NCBI GenBank assembly: GCA_026168455.1
Contig: CM047426.1
Coordinates: 55,383,761 to 55,447,760 of the forward strand
From: Theocolax elegans
Taxonomy: Eukaryota; Arthropoda; Insecta; Hymenoptera; Cerocephalidae
Reading direction: 5' to 3'
DNA length: 64,000 nucleotides
Part shown: positions 47,963 to 58,648 of the stretch, one piece after another
Layout: every line of letters starts with the position of its first letter
Position numbering within the stretch: the stretch's first letter is position 1
Notes under the pieces: generated by a model
Database searches by the model: none
Seen by the model: only the letters and a program-made list of their open reading frames with translations
Told to the model about the DNA's origin: nothing
Program-made: the position numbers and the translations under genes

Positions 47963-48819
47963 AACATAAAATATCTCTATGAATTTTCTCCTGAGATTAA
48001 TAGTTTAAAAGATAAAAATTCATTAAGGTATTGGTATAATAAAAAAATGCATAAAGTAATTTGTATCATATTTCTATATATGAATTTTTTTAAAGGTATT
48101 TTTTTAAAGGTATGTATCATTTTTTTGAAGGATGCACATATTTTGAATAATGAGTCATGAAAATTCGTCATACAAGTGCTGAACAGTAAAATATGTGTTT
48201 TTTGTTTATTAATAACATTTGTCATATCTAAGTGAAACATCTACAAATTTGTTTACATTCTAGGTCCAAAAAGGAGTTGTTTAACAAAATATCAATAATT
48301 TTTAAATTTTCATCTACTAATTTGACATGGAATTCTCCCTATATATATCAGTAAAAATATTGAATTTTTTAAATTTCAAAATATAAGCATCCGAAAAATT
48401 TTTTATACCGAGATACAGTTACTTGAAGTTTCAAAGTAGCCGCTATTTGACGTTTTTTAAACAATTATTTACTCCACTGTAAATTTGGAAAAATTAACTT
48501 TTACTATGCTTTGCCGTAGCTCATTTTCTTCATATTAGAAGTAGCTTTCAAATCGTACTAAATATTTTCAGATTAACAATTATTGTGTTTACCTATGTGA
48601 TGAAAAGTAACAACGTGTTCTTTTCGCATTTGTAAAATATGTCTTTTTTGTCTTGAAAAAATCTTTAATTTATGCAGCAGTACGTTAAAAAAAGGTCACG
48701 AAATTAAAATAAATCACTGGAGATTTGAAAATATTTTATAGTCACCAAAGTAGTTTATAAACACTTATTTTATTGGTATGAAATAATTATACTATAATAA
48801 ATAGCCAAAAAATAGGTAT
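47963..48819 (-). repeat. Right terminal inverted repeat of the putative MULE
   Basis: Uninterrupted copy, complementary to the three left pieces. It preserves both empty sites: AAAATATGTGCATCC (complement near 48130) for the Gypsy insertion and GCATAGTAA (complement near 48508) for the foldback. ORFs inside it are chance. Confidence 0.85.
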
Positions 48820-49240
48820 CAAAAGGCGCGATAGCGCCTGACGCAAGTATAGGCGCGAGAGCCATTATATACAGCTAACTAGCCCCCCAGATTTTTACTT
48901 TTCTAACCGCTGCATTATTACATTATGTATTTATGCTATTGACCACGCATTACGTTCCTTATTTATTAATCTTTACTGTACAACAAGTTTTACACGAATT
49001 CATTTACGCACAATCAAGAAAATTAATGCCAAAGATATTGCTTGCTGATTTCCTTTCCTCAATTTTCGTCTTCTCCCTTTTGATATATATAGTCAACTTC
49101 AAACAAAATGAGATAGAGATAGTATAGGAAAGGCATGAGATAGAAAGAGAAACAATGCTTTCCAGCCCATGAGAGAGCGCGTACAGAAGTAAAAACTTAT
49201 AGAAGAAGTTCAAACGTAGCCACGAGAGGGAGCTAGTTTC
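48820..49240 (+). repeat. Dispersed repeat E, copy 1
   Basis: It begins ATCAAAAGGCGCGATAGCGC and is similar along about 420 bp to 60997-61415, both copies in the same orientation. It contains a GGCGCGATAGCGCC palindrome and a GAGATAGAAAGAGA-type block. Family not recognised. No coding sequence supported. Confidence 0.75.
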
Positions 49241-49458
49241 AGGTGAATACTTTTGTCACAGCTGAATCATCTGGCTGATTTTGTGTGAAAAGTTATGAAT
49301 TAAAATTATTTATTTACGTAATTATTTCCAATACCTCACATTATTCCGTTTCGGTATTTTTTATTGTAGTGCAATGCAGATACTATTGCAAGGTGAAGAT
49401 TTCATATTCGCCCATATACTATACTAGTATGTCGACTTTTGACATCTCGACGAGAGAA

Positions 49459-49495
<37 letters not shown>

Positions 49496-49913
49496 AACAT
49501 TGATAAAATTCTAACCATGAAAACAATGTTTTCATTCCCATGCAAGTGATGGTATAACTTTTTTTAATCTTAAAGTATAATATTAATAAGAATTGCACAA
49601 AAAATAAATGTATATTATTACATTATTTTAATTATATTTATTATATTATTAATTCATTTTATTTATATAATTTGATGTGTTTGCTTTAAGTTTATATTAT
49701 TTGAAGGGACTTATGCTATTGTATTTTTATAATGAATCCCTCATGATATGTCAATGTTTTCCACATTGACCAAAATAATTTAAAAAACAATAGATTATAA
49801 TTAAGTGGATGCTTTATCGTTCTCTATCCTAATTCAAATTACTGAATAATCATTTTATATTCTATATAAAGCCAATATATGTGTTCGATACTTTGCCAAG
49901 TACATAATATTTA
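49241..49913. other. AT-rich stretch with GA microsatellite
   Basis: A GA run lies at 49464-49489. The remainder is AT-rich with no ORF, RNA gene or repeat structure I can support. Confidence 0.7.
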
Positions 49914-51128
49914 ATAATGATATGGACTATAACATATGAAGTATGATATTCTTTCCAACGTTAAGTGAAATGATTGCTTAATAGTTATATGTACTGACTT
50001 AAATAATTTAAAAGAATGTTGATAAGTTATTGTTCTCTTTACATATATTTATTGAATACCTTTTTTAATATTTAAATAAAATCAATGTGTCAGTTGTTTG
50101 GTAAGCGTAAAAGGCATTTAATAATTTTGTAACTTTCATATGCCTATAAAAAGTTTGATAGTGACACTAACTAACATATATAGTTAAGTAATTAAATAGA
50201 ATTTCTTGTGTTGTACTAAAATTATAATATTAAATTGTACTGTTGTCATTAATTATTATAGTAACCCAATATATAGAATTTAATTGTTACAAATAATATT
50301 AGCTTGATAAAACTATAAGTGTATAATATTAAATTCACTGAATAAGAAAGGGTTATTTTTAAAGTATATTAATTTTAATATGAGTATGTAAATATATATA
50401 TATATATATATATATTTCATAGGATTTTTCTTATTTAATAATGATATGGACTATAACATATGAAGTATGATATTCTTTCCAACGTTAAGTGAAATGATTG
50501 CTTAATAGTTATATGTACTGACTTAAATAATTTAAAAGAATGTTGATAAGTTATTGTTCTCTTTACATATATTTATTGAATACCTTTTTTAATATTTAAA
50601 TAAAATCAATGTGTCAGTTGTTTGGTAAGCGTAAAAGGCATTTAATAATTTTGTAACTTTCATATGCCTATAAAAAGTTTGATAGTGACACTAACTAACA
50701 TATATAGTTAAGTAATTAAATAGAATTTCTTGTGTTGTACTAAAATTATAATATTAAATTGTACTGTTGTCATTAATTATTATAGTAACCCAATAATATA
50801 GAATTTAATTTGTTACAAATAAATTTAGCTTAATTAAAACTATAAGTGTATCATATTAAATTCACTGAATAAGAAAGGGTTATTTTTAAAGTATATTAAT
50901 TTTAAGCAAATAACGTCTCTGAAATGAAAAATTATTGGTACAAAGTAAAATTAAAGCAAATTTGCTGTTAGGAACATTTTACCTTGTAAATATTATCATA
51001 AATCTCTGAAGATACAGCAAAACAAATTTAAATTTAAGTGACGAGAGGCTACCTAAAAAGTGCACTATTATGAGTATGTAAATATATATATATATACATA
51101 TTTCATAGGATTTTTCTTATTTATTAAT
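49914..51128. repeat. 522-bp tandem duplication with a third partial copy
   Basis: GATATGGACTATAACATATG occurs at 49920 and 50442 and the following 470 bp match closely. The second copy is interrupted at about 50905-51067 by unrelated sequence. The end of the unit (TATGAGTATG, an AT run, then TTTCATAGGATTTTTCTTAT) recurs at about 51070-51121. The copies differ by a few bases only. No ORF. Confidence 0.9.
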
Positions 51129-51356
51129 GGTATTCATTCGCTGGAGTTGTTCATTTGACTCTGGTTAATTACTTGTATTTGTATAAGTGCAGCTTATACA
51201 TGATTCAAAAACAATATGTACTGAGAGCTGCATTGATATAAGAATTGAAAGAATTGAAAGTACCAACATAGGATAATTCTGTAATTGAGTCATTGATTAT
51301 AATTGACGTCACCGTGACCAAATTTTTTAATTTGCCGAATTTAATTTAAAAAAATA
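51129..51356. other. Unremarkable AT-rich sequence
   Basis: Nothing recognised between the tandem duplication and the next palindrome. Confidence 0.6.
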
Positions 51357-51801
51357 CTGTCGTATGCAGAATTAAAAGACGCAACTTTTTTCTATTTAAT
51401 GTTTTTCTGTACGATGTGCAGATCAGATGAAAAAAATTAAGAACTGGAAATTTAGAAAACGGATTTTTAATCCATTTTTCAAAATTGAATCGCTGTAACT
51501 TTGACAAATCTTAATGAAATTCCCTGATTTTTCGTTGTTTATATTGATTAGTGTACGCGAAATTTTTTATCCAAATAAGCTGAAATTTTTAAGAAATTAT
51601 CTTCAAATATTAAGTATCTGTACGAAAAATCAGGGAATTTCATTAAGATTTGTCAATGTTACAGCGATTCAATTTTGAAAAATGAATTAAAAATCCATTT
51701 TCTAAATTTCCAGTTCTTAATTTTTTTCATCTGATCTGCACATCGTACAGAAAAAACATTAAATAGAAAAAAGTTGCGTCTTTTAATTCTGCATACGACA
51801 G
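51357..51801. mobile_element. 445-bp palindromic MITE
   Basis: Arms 51357-51534 and 51623-51801 are inverted copies of about 178 bp around an 88-bp spacer. The ends are CTGTCGTATGCAG and its complement. Arms differ at a few bases. The target duplication is not clear. No ORF spans it credibly. Confidence 0.85.
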
Positions 51802-52349
51802 TTAATGAAACAAATTTTGTGTAAGTAAATAATTGTGGTTCTGTCTTAAGTCTAACTATAAACTGAAATATATACAGTCCCACATATAGCATAAACAAAT
51901 GTGTTATAATATAATAATGGGCAAATTTTAGTCGCTTCGAGAAGAAACTTTCTATTAGATGTGCCAGTCCAGTTGTAATCTAAACTATATAGTATATATT
52001 TAGATTTACATAATTATATTTAAAGAATAAATCGATGATCCTTTATTCTAGGCAAGTTTAATTGTGATTTGTCAAGAAGAGAAAAAAATACATTGTACAT
52101 ATTATCTAATGGATATATATGGTATGGTGGCGTAATTCACTGTTAACCGTAGTTGTATTTTTCTTTGAATAAATGATTATTAGATATGTCATAATACACA
52201 AATTTGTTTGTAAAATAAATACAATGCAACTAGGAAATGTTTCATTTTATTGTTTTGTAAGAAATAACCATTTTTTAACGCATAAATGAAATGATAATTA
52301 AATATTTTTATTTTATTTTTCTTTTTTATTAATTTATTAAAATTATACA
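51802..52349. other. AT-rich stretch, nothing recognised
   Basis: No ORF above chance, tandem repeat or RNA gene seen. Confidence 0.6.
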
Positions 52350-54200
52350 CTTATGTATTAATAAAAACACCTTCTACGAAAATGTCAACATTTGCAAGTA
52401 TGGTTTCCAATCACACTTTGAAAAATGTTATCTGATAAAAAAATCTTTAATTATTACTCCCATCCTATTTCTACTTATATTTTGCTTAAACTCTATAAAA
52501 AGTTTTAATTAATTTCCACAAAACAGATAAAAAGGAAACTTCTTTTTTTTAATTTTCTTTAAATAAACAATGCCTATCCTTCCCGTGCTTTACATCAGTA
52601 GATAAACAATTTTATAGAATAATAACCTTTTTTCTATGTAACTTATATTCCATAATAGTTTTCTGCAATTGAAAGTACTGAAATCAAAAACACCTTCCAA
52701 GAAGGTGTCAAAACCCGCAAGTATTGTTATTCTAATCAAACTTTGAAAATTGTTATCTGATAAATAAATTCTGTAATTGAATCTGACATTGTTATCTGAT
52801 AAATAAATTCTGTAATTGAATCTGACATTTTTATCTGATAAATAAATAATTTTAATTCTAACTCCCTTATTTTATCTATTTCTTTGAATTTTAATTAAAC
52901 ATTTTTTTAATATTACAAAAATTACATATAAAAAATTTCTGCAATTGAAAGCACTGAAATCAAACTGTAATCGACAAGTATTTTGAATCATGCAAAAATG
53001 TCTACCAATCTGAATACAGATTTTTTTTATTAAAAGTATCTTATACTTTTACTTTTCATTTCTGGCCCTGCCATGTCTTACAGTAATAAATAAATAATAT
53101 TCTAATGATGTTAATTTGTGCAAAATTAATTTCTGCAAAACTAATAAAATGGACATTTCTTCTTTTTTATTCTTTTAAATAAAATAATACTTGCACCACA
53201 AATTATTTTATTAATAATAAATTATTGGTTTATAGTAAAGTACTAAAATCAAAGCGGAATAATCGACAAGTATTTTTTACTACCGTAAATTTGTTTTTAA
53301 TTAATCATTTATATATTTTTTTGCGTTAACTGCATAAAAAGTTTCTGTAATTGAAAGTACTGAAATCAAATTGAATCACAAGTATTTATCTTTACAAATA
53401 CAAATATTTATTAATTCAATTGAATACAAACATTTGTTCGGAATAGTATTCTACAAATTTTGTCCACATAAACAGAAACTTCTAATTTATTTATTAGGGT
53501 TTCACTTTCAATAATTTATTTATTTGTTATTATTACATGTTTAATGTTCAATTTGTGTCTCTAAATAGTAATTTATAAAACACCTTCCACGAAGGTGTCA
53601 ACATTCGCAAGTATGGTTTCTAATCACAGTTTAAAAAATCAAAATGCAATTGTCAAGTATGGTGTATATTTTAATCACACTTTTAAAATTGCTATGTAAA
53701 TATAATAGTTAAACATTTCTAATTTTTAAGCAAATTTTGTTGCACCACAATAAAAACAAAATTTTTGTATTAAGAAATTAACTACGTACATAATTCCTAA
53801 ATAGTTTCTGCAATAGAAAGTACTGAAATCAAAATGAAATTGACAAGTATTTTTATAAATATTTATTACTATAAAACTTTACGTTTAATGTTGTAAAACA
53901 CCTTCAAGAAGGTGTACATTTTGGCAAGTATGGGTTCGGTCCGATTACAATTTTCCAATATTTTTATTTTAACTAAACCTATATTACATAATAACTTATT
54001 TATCAATAGAATAATACTAATGAAGTTATTACATTAGAAAGTACTGAAATCAAAATGCAATTGTCAAGTATGGTGTATATTTTAATCACACTTTTAAAAT
54101 TGTTGTACATAATTCGTAGAAAGTTTCCGCAATAGAAAGTACTGAAATCAAAATGGAATCGGCAAGTATTGCTTTTCAAAAATAAATATATTTTTCGAAC
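52350..54200. repeat. Cluster of a recurring motif with conserved hairpin
   Basis: The word GAAAGTACTGAAATCAAA recurs near 52675, 53352, 53818, 54035 and 54137 with variants near 52950 and 53236, each followed within 10-35 bp by CAAGTAT. In several copies the hairpin CACCTTC-loop-GAAGGTG lies in between or nearby (52695, 53582, 53902; broken at 52368). The same composite occurs at 20850-20900 and 22506-22560. Spacing is irregular, 60-300 bp. No coding sequence. Confidence 0.8.
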
Positions 54201-54735
54201 TGAATGTACTAATATTTTCTGAAAAATTCTATCTTACTCATTTATTTTTTTTTTTTTTAGTTACAGCAGAAAATACACAATTTTATAATAATATTCATTT
54301 GTGCAAAATTAATTTATGGAAAAGTAATAAGACAGAAATTTTTCTCATTTTTATTCTTTTTAAATGAAATAATACTTAGAAATGTTTAACTATTATATTT
54401 ACATAGCAATTTTAAAAGTGTGATTAAAATATACACCATACTTGACAATTGCATTTTGATTTTTTAAACTGTGATTAGAAACCATACTTGCGAATGTTGA
54501 CACCTTCGTGGAAGGTGTTTTATAAATTACTATTTAGAGACACAAATTGAACATTAAACATGTAATAATAACAAATAAATAAACTATTGAAAGTGAAACC
54601 CTAATAAATACATTAGAAGTTTCTGTTTATGTGGACAAAATTTGTAGAATACTATTCCGAACAAATGTTTGTATTCAATTGAATTAATAAATATTTGTAT
54701 TTGTAAAGATAAATACTTGTGATTCAATTTGATTT
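53363..54735. repeat. 1.37-kb inverted repeat
   Basis: Arms 53363-53722 and 54377-54735 (about 360 bp) are near-identical inverted copies, separated by 654 bp that hold further copies of the recurring motif. The outer ends are AAATCAAATTGAATCACAAG and its complement. Each arm includes one hairpin motif. Confidence 0.9.
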
Positions 54736-54967
54736 AAAGTTTTCTAACCTGTCAAATATTATGGGCGCCAAAATTTAAATTACAATATCAACATTAACAT
54801 GATATCAATACCTACATACAGTAATAAAAAAGGAAAATAATGTGTAATTAATAAAAGTCATCTATTTATTTCAATATTTATAACAAATTTTAAGAATAAC
54901 AATTTTATTATTAAAGCTGTTAAATAACAATTATTTGTCAATCAAACGATGTATTTTCCTTGTATTT

Positions 54968-57118
54968 TCAACCAAAAGTGTACTTGTATCTACAGCCACA
55001 GTATCCGGATAAGCATATCGTTATGGAATTGTGTCCACATACTTTGCAGTCATTTACAGTTTGGCATTCAACTAAAACAAAAAATAGTAAAACAGTTAAT
55101 GAAAAGTACGATGGTTTTGGTTTATACTATTTTATAATATATCGAAAATATCAAAAAATATTTACGAATAAAATAATTTGAATTTTGGAATAAACATAAT
55201 AAAAATAGGTTTAATTCAATGAACGATACGAGAGTCGAAAACATAGCCCGGATGTGCAAAATTATGCAGGCGATAATTCAAACGTTGGACGTTTCCTTTG
55301 ATGAATTGCACATCCGGCAAAATAATATTATTATTTGGCCCATTTTCAATGTAAGTTGCGACCACCAAAATTTGTTGATCGATATAAATTAAATAGAATA
55401 CGAATTATTAAAGGGGTTCAATACCCAATTTTTATTGATTAAAATTTATAAAGATACAATAAACAGTATATGCAAAAATAACAAACGAGACGCTTTTATT
55501 TATGGGTAATTTAACTGTGGGCTGAATTTCAGACTAAAACATTGTGTTTCTGAGAAATCCTTTACCAAATATATATGGTAAGTTTGCGAAACCTGCAATT
55601 GAGGTTAGGTTCACATCTTTTGTAAGACTTCGAAAACGCAATAATATTTTAGTTTCAAATACATCACAAGACGTCTCTTCTCTTATTTAATTTTTACATA
55701 CTTTTTTATTTCTAGATTTATTATTAATTATCACATTTACCGGTAAGGTAGGGAGGAAAAAGTTGACTTTGAAACCCTCTTTTAATCCTGTTGTGAATCC
55801 CAACATTAGAAAAATGATTTATTTTTTATTAAAGGCGTTCAATTTATTGAAAACCATGTCCGTTTGTTCAAAGGATGTTGTTTCCTTTCAAGATATTCTG
55901 TGATTTTTTAAAAATTTTTTTATTGATAAATCAGTGAAGTTTTTGGACAGCCGTATTGTTTTATATATATGTATATATATATGTATTACCGACCAAAAAT
56001 AGTTATTTACGTATAATTAATTTATAATTAATCATTTTGTAAAAATCTCTTTGTCACGGTATTGTATTTATTTTGTACAGTGTCTGTGATTTTTTCAGAT
56101 TTTTCTTATAATTAGGTTTTAAAATTTTTAGGATTTTTTAGGTAGGTATCTGCAATTTAGGTATCTCATCCTCTACTGTCGAATACTCAATTTACAGGTA
56201 TCTACCTTTTTTAACCCAAACATCGTGTTGAAATTGTTAAATTAAAAATCTGAAATATTTTTAAAACATGTGGCACCCCTAATTGAGCGATGTCATCAAA
56301 GACACAACCAGAAATTTTCATTAAGGAACGAATATTAAAATTATTAATTTAATAAATGAAAATAATTTAACATATTGTTTAAAGTAAGAACAAGAATCTG
56401 TCAGAAATGATTTTCTTAAAATAGTTTCCTTTTACGTGTAAAAATATACAAAGAATGACAAGGTTTGATATAATTTTAAAATTATTATGAAAATAAACTT
56501 CAATGGTTTTCCTGGTATATCATGTATTTCAGCAAAGTTTTCTCAAGTTTTCCTCTTTTTAATGACATTTTAATTACGCAATTGAATACGGAAACTTCGA
56601 ATTAGCAGAAATTAATTGAATTTAAATTACTGAATTTTAAAATATTACTTAATTGTCATGGATGTACTTTACGCTGTTTTTATTTAATTTCTGTTTTTTT
56701 TATACACTTACTTAATTCAATTAAGAATATAGTAAAATAAAGTTTATATAAAAAATAAAGTAGTTTATTTTAAGACTGCAACTAATTTATTTTTTATCAA
56801 ATAATTATGTAAAAAACACAATTAACACTGAACAAGACACGATGGACTTCTGAAAATTAAATACATTGAATTTAAATATATGTGTACTTATACATAGTGT
56901 TTTTATTTATAAATAAGACTACGCAAATTATAGTAGTGACCCAATTATATCCCGTAAAACGATTAACAATCGAAATGGATAAAAGACAATAGATTATGTA
57001 ATTTAAAATAAAATAACTTACCTGCCCACTTATGAGGCTTTTCTGGAAATAAATCATCCTGAGCCCAAGTAATACTGCAATAGATTAGGAATAAAAGAGC
57101 CAATATTTTAACGTACAT
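54968..57118 (-). CDS. Secreted six-cysteine peptide precursor, two exons
   Basis: Exon 1 (57118-57022) codes for 32 residues: a hydrophobic signal peptide with likely cleavage after Ala19, then an acidic propeptide or N-terminus. It ends in a GTAAGT donor in phase 1. Exon 2 (55071-54968) follows a TGTTTTAG acceptor in matching phase. The precursor is 66 residues with cysteines at 35, 41, 44, 52, 57 and 59 (C-x5-C-x2-C-x7-C-x4-C-x-C), consistent with three disulfides. The last residue is Gly before TGA, so C-terminal amidation is possible. AATAAA (minus) lies at 54909-54904, about 60 bp past the stop; a TTTTAAAT box lies near 57211-57204. Cysteine spacing is near that of cystine-stabilised folds but is not the classic C-x3-C form. 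It could be an antimicrobial, venom or signalling peptide; none can be chosen from sequence. The intron is about 1.95 kb. Confidence 0.7.
55393..57015. other. Intron of the six-cysteine peptide gene
   Basis: AT-rich noncoding sequence with homopolymer runs. A short inverted pair of AGGTATCT words lies near 56140-56210. No nested gene is supported. Confidence 0.6.
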
Positions 57119-57534
57119 TTTTCAAGATTAGAGAGAGAAATCGAGATGCGATACACGCGAAAGTTCCTGCGAAAGTGATCGTCGCAGTATGAGTTCCCGG
57201 CGCATTTAAAAGCCAAGCCTGCCGCGCGGAACGAAAAACAACAGGATTTTGCTAAGGCCCGGAGAAAAAAAAACAAAAGATATAGGAGTTGGTTGTTCCA
57301 GATTTATACGGAATTTCCAGAGACGCATGCGTATAAATACGCAATGTTACTTTTCTTCATGAGGGTGCGATGAGAGGGAGTCAAGTTTAAGGTTTGCTTT
57401 GTAATGTTTTATGACAGGATGTAGATTATTTATTTCGACATCATGTTTTGGGTTGATGAGTAATATTATTCTTTTACTTTTCAGTACAGGATTTGTGTTG
57501 TAAGTATTGTGTTATCAAAAGCCGCATACACACC

Positions 57535-57576
<42 letters not shown>

Positions 57577-58392
57577 TATATATAAATCAGTCTTGTGTGA
57601 GTCAGTTTGATTCTTTATTTATATAGGTATCCGGGTTTGTATAATATTTGTAATAAAGTTAAAAAAAATTATATGCATATATGTGATTTTGTATAGAGAT
57701 AATAAATCTTATCAATGCTCTGTTATTCTTAGAGATTATGATGTAAATACAGTGATGATTTAAACTATCATATACCTACTTATTTAAACAATCACAGATA
57801 TAATTAGTTTTCCTTTTTTAAATTATATAATTTATATAATATATAGATCTTAAACATTAACATTAGAAATAATTAGTTTCAGTAAAGATTTTAACAGAAA
57901 ATTTTGTTATTATATATTTTGAAAACATTTGGTTATTTTGATAAATTAAAATTGTGTATGTGAAACTGAGAAGAAATAATAAAAATAAATTAAAATACAC
58001 GTTATCTATGTTTAGCGTTTTCACAAGTTTTTTAGGTTGTCGTAAAATTTTTTTAATAAAAAAAGTGAGAAATACAGGGAATACAAAGGAATACATACCT
58101 ACTAAGATATAAGAATTATCATTTATTTTTATGTCGGTTACACCATAATTTTATATTGTATTTAAACAATTTGCACGTTAACAAATACATATCAAAACAA
58201 TAAATTTTTATATAATAATTATTAATATAGAATACTTCCGATTATCAATATAGAAATCAGTCCATTATGGGCTTTGAAGTGTAATCGGTAAATGGCAAAT
58301 GCAAATATCATCCATGCAGTATCCTATTAACCTTTAGAGGGCCGGGATTTGGGATGGCATATCCTCCATAGAAAAGTGGTAAAAAAGATATC
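57119..58392. other. Intergenic region with CA microsatellite
   Basis: 57119-57250 is relatively GC-rich and is the likely promoter and 5' UTR of the minus-strand peptide gene. A (CA)15 run occupies 57542-57571. The rest is AT-rich; a minus-strand AATAAA near 58127 may serve the gene at 58393. No other feature. Confidence 0.6.
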
Positions 58393-58648
58393 TTATATTA
58401 TGGAATTGTCATTGTAATCGAATCTAGAGTCGTTTTCCAACCCTGCAAAATAATAGTAATATTTATTTAATAAACGTCACAGTTAAATTTAATGAATTTG
58501 TATTATTTCTGAATTTTACACAAATTATAAACTTTATTTGAAATATATTTTATATATACATACCTTGAGATTCGTCACTTTGGCATATAACTGTGCCAAG
58601 GTAAATAGAAATAAATAGCAGGATATACAACAGATTGAATTGCTTCAT
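58393..58648 (-). CDS. Small secreted peptide precursor, two exons
   Basis: Exon 1 (58648-58564) codes for 28 residues beginning Met-Lys-Gln with a strongly hydrophobic signal peptide ending near Cys22-Gln23, followed by a GTATGT donor in phase 1. Exon 2 (58442-58393) follows a TTTTGCAG acceptor in matching phase and adds an acidic, Asp/Asn-rich tail ending in TAA. The precursor would be 44 residues with about 21 mature residues and no mature cysteine. The organisation (signal exon, phase-1 intron, short last exon, minus strand) matches the neighbour at 54968-57118. AT-rich TATA-like boxes lie upstream near 58696-58735. After the stop, the +1 frame reads a Gly-Gly-Tyr, Pro-Asn-Pro-Gly-Pro stretch, so the annotated end may result from a frameshift. 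Function unknown. Confidence 0.5.

Larger units (their letters stand above)
25132..48819 (+). mobile_element. Putative MULE DNA transposon with ~0.9-kb terminal inverted repeats, multiply invaded
   Basis: One repeat reads plus-strand at the left in three pieces (25132-25446, 27207-27658, 38212-38382) and minus-strand and uninterrupted at the right (47963-48819). The gaps are exactly the foldback and Gypsy insertions. Between the two inverted copies lies a gene for a MULE transposase, and long terminal inverted repeats are typical of MULEs, so the simplest reading is one transposon whose left terminus was invaded twice. A target duplication was not found: the right terminus abuts another dispersed repeat at about 48818. 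A third, degraded partial copy of the repeat (47430-47620) shows that it also exists outside this pairing. Confidence 0.55.

Noticed and set aside
48840..48890. tRNA-like or SINE-head sequence in repeat E (GGCGCGAGAGCC)
   Set aside because: No A and B boxes at the right spacing and no cloverleaf could be drawn.
52350..54200. CRISPR-like repeat-spacer arrangement
   Set aside because: Spacing is irregular (60-300 bp), repeats are diverged and the DNA is eukaryotic; it reads as dispersed repeat remnants.
54949..55181. Plus-strand ORFs of 62 and 73 residues
   Set aside because: They are antisense shadows of exon 2 of the minus-strand six-cysteine gene.
55219..55392. 57-residue plus-strand ORF with an internal GTAAGT
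   Set aside because: It lies in the intron of the opposite-strand peptide gene; there is no signal peptide, domain or supporting partner exon.
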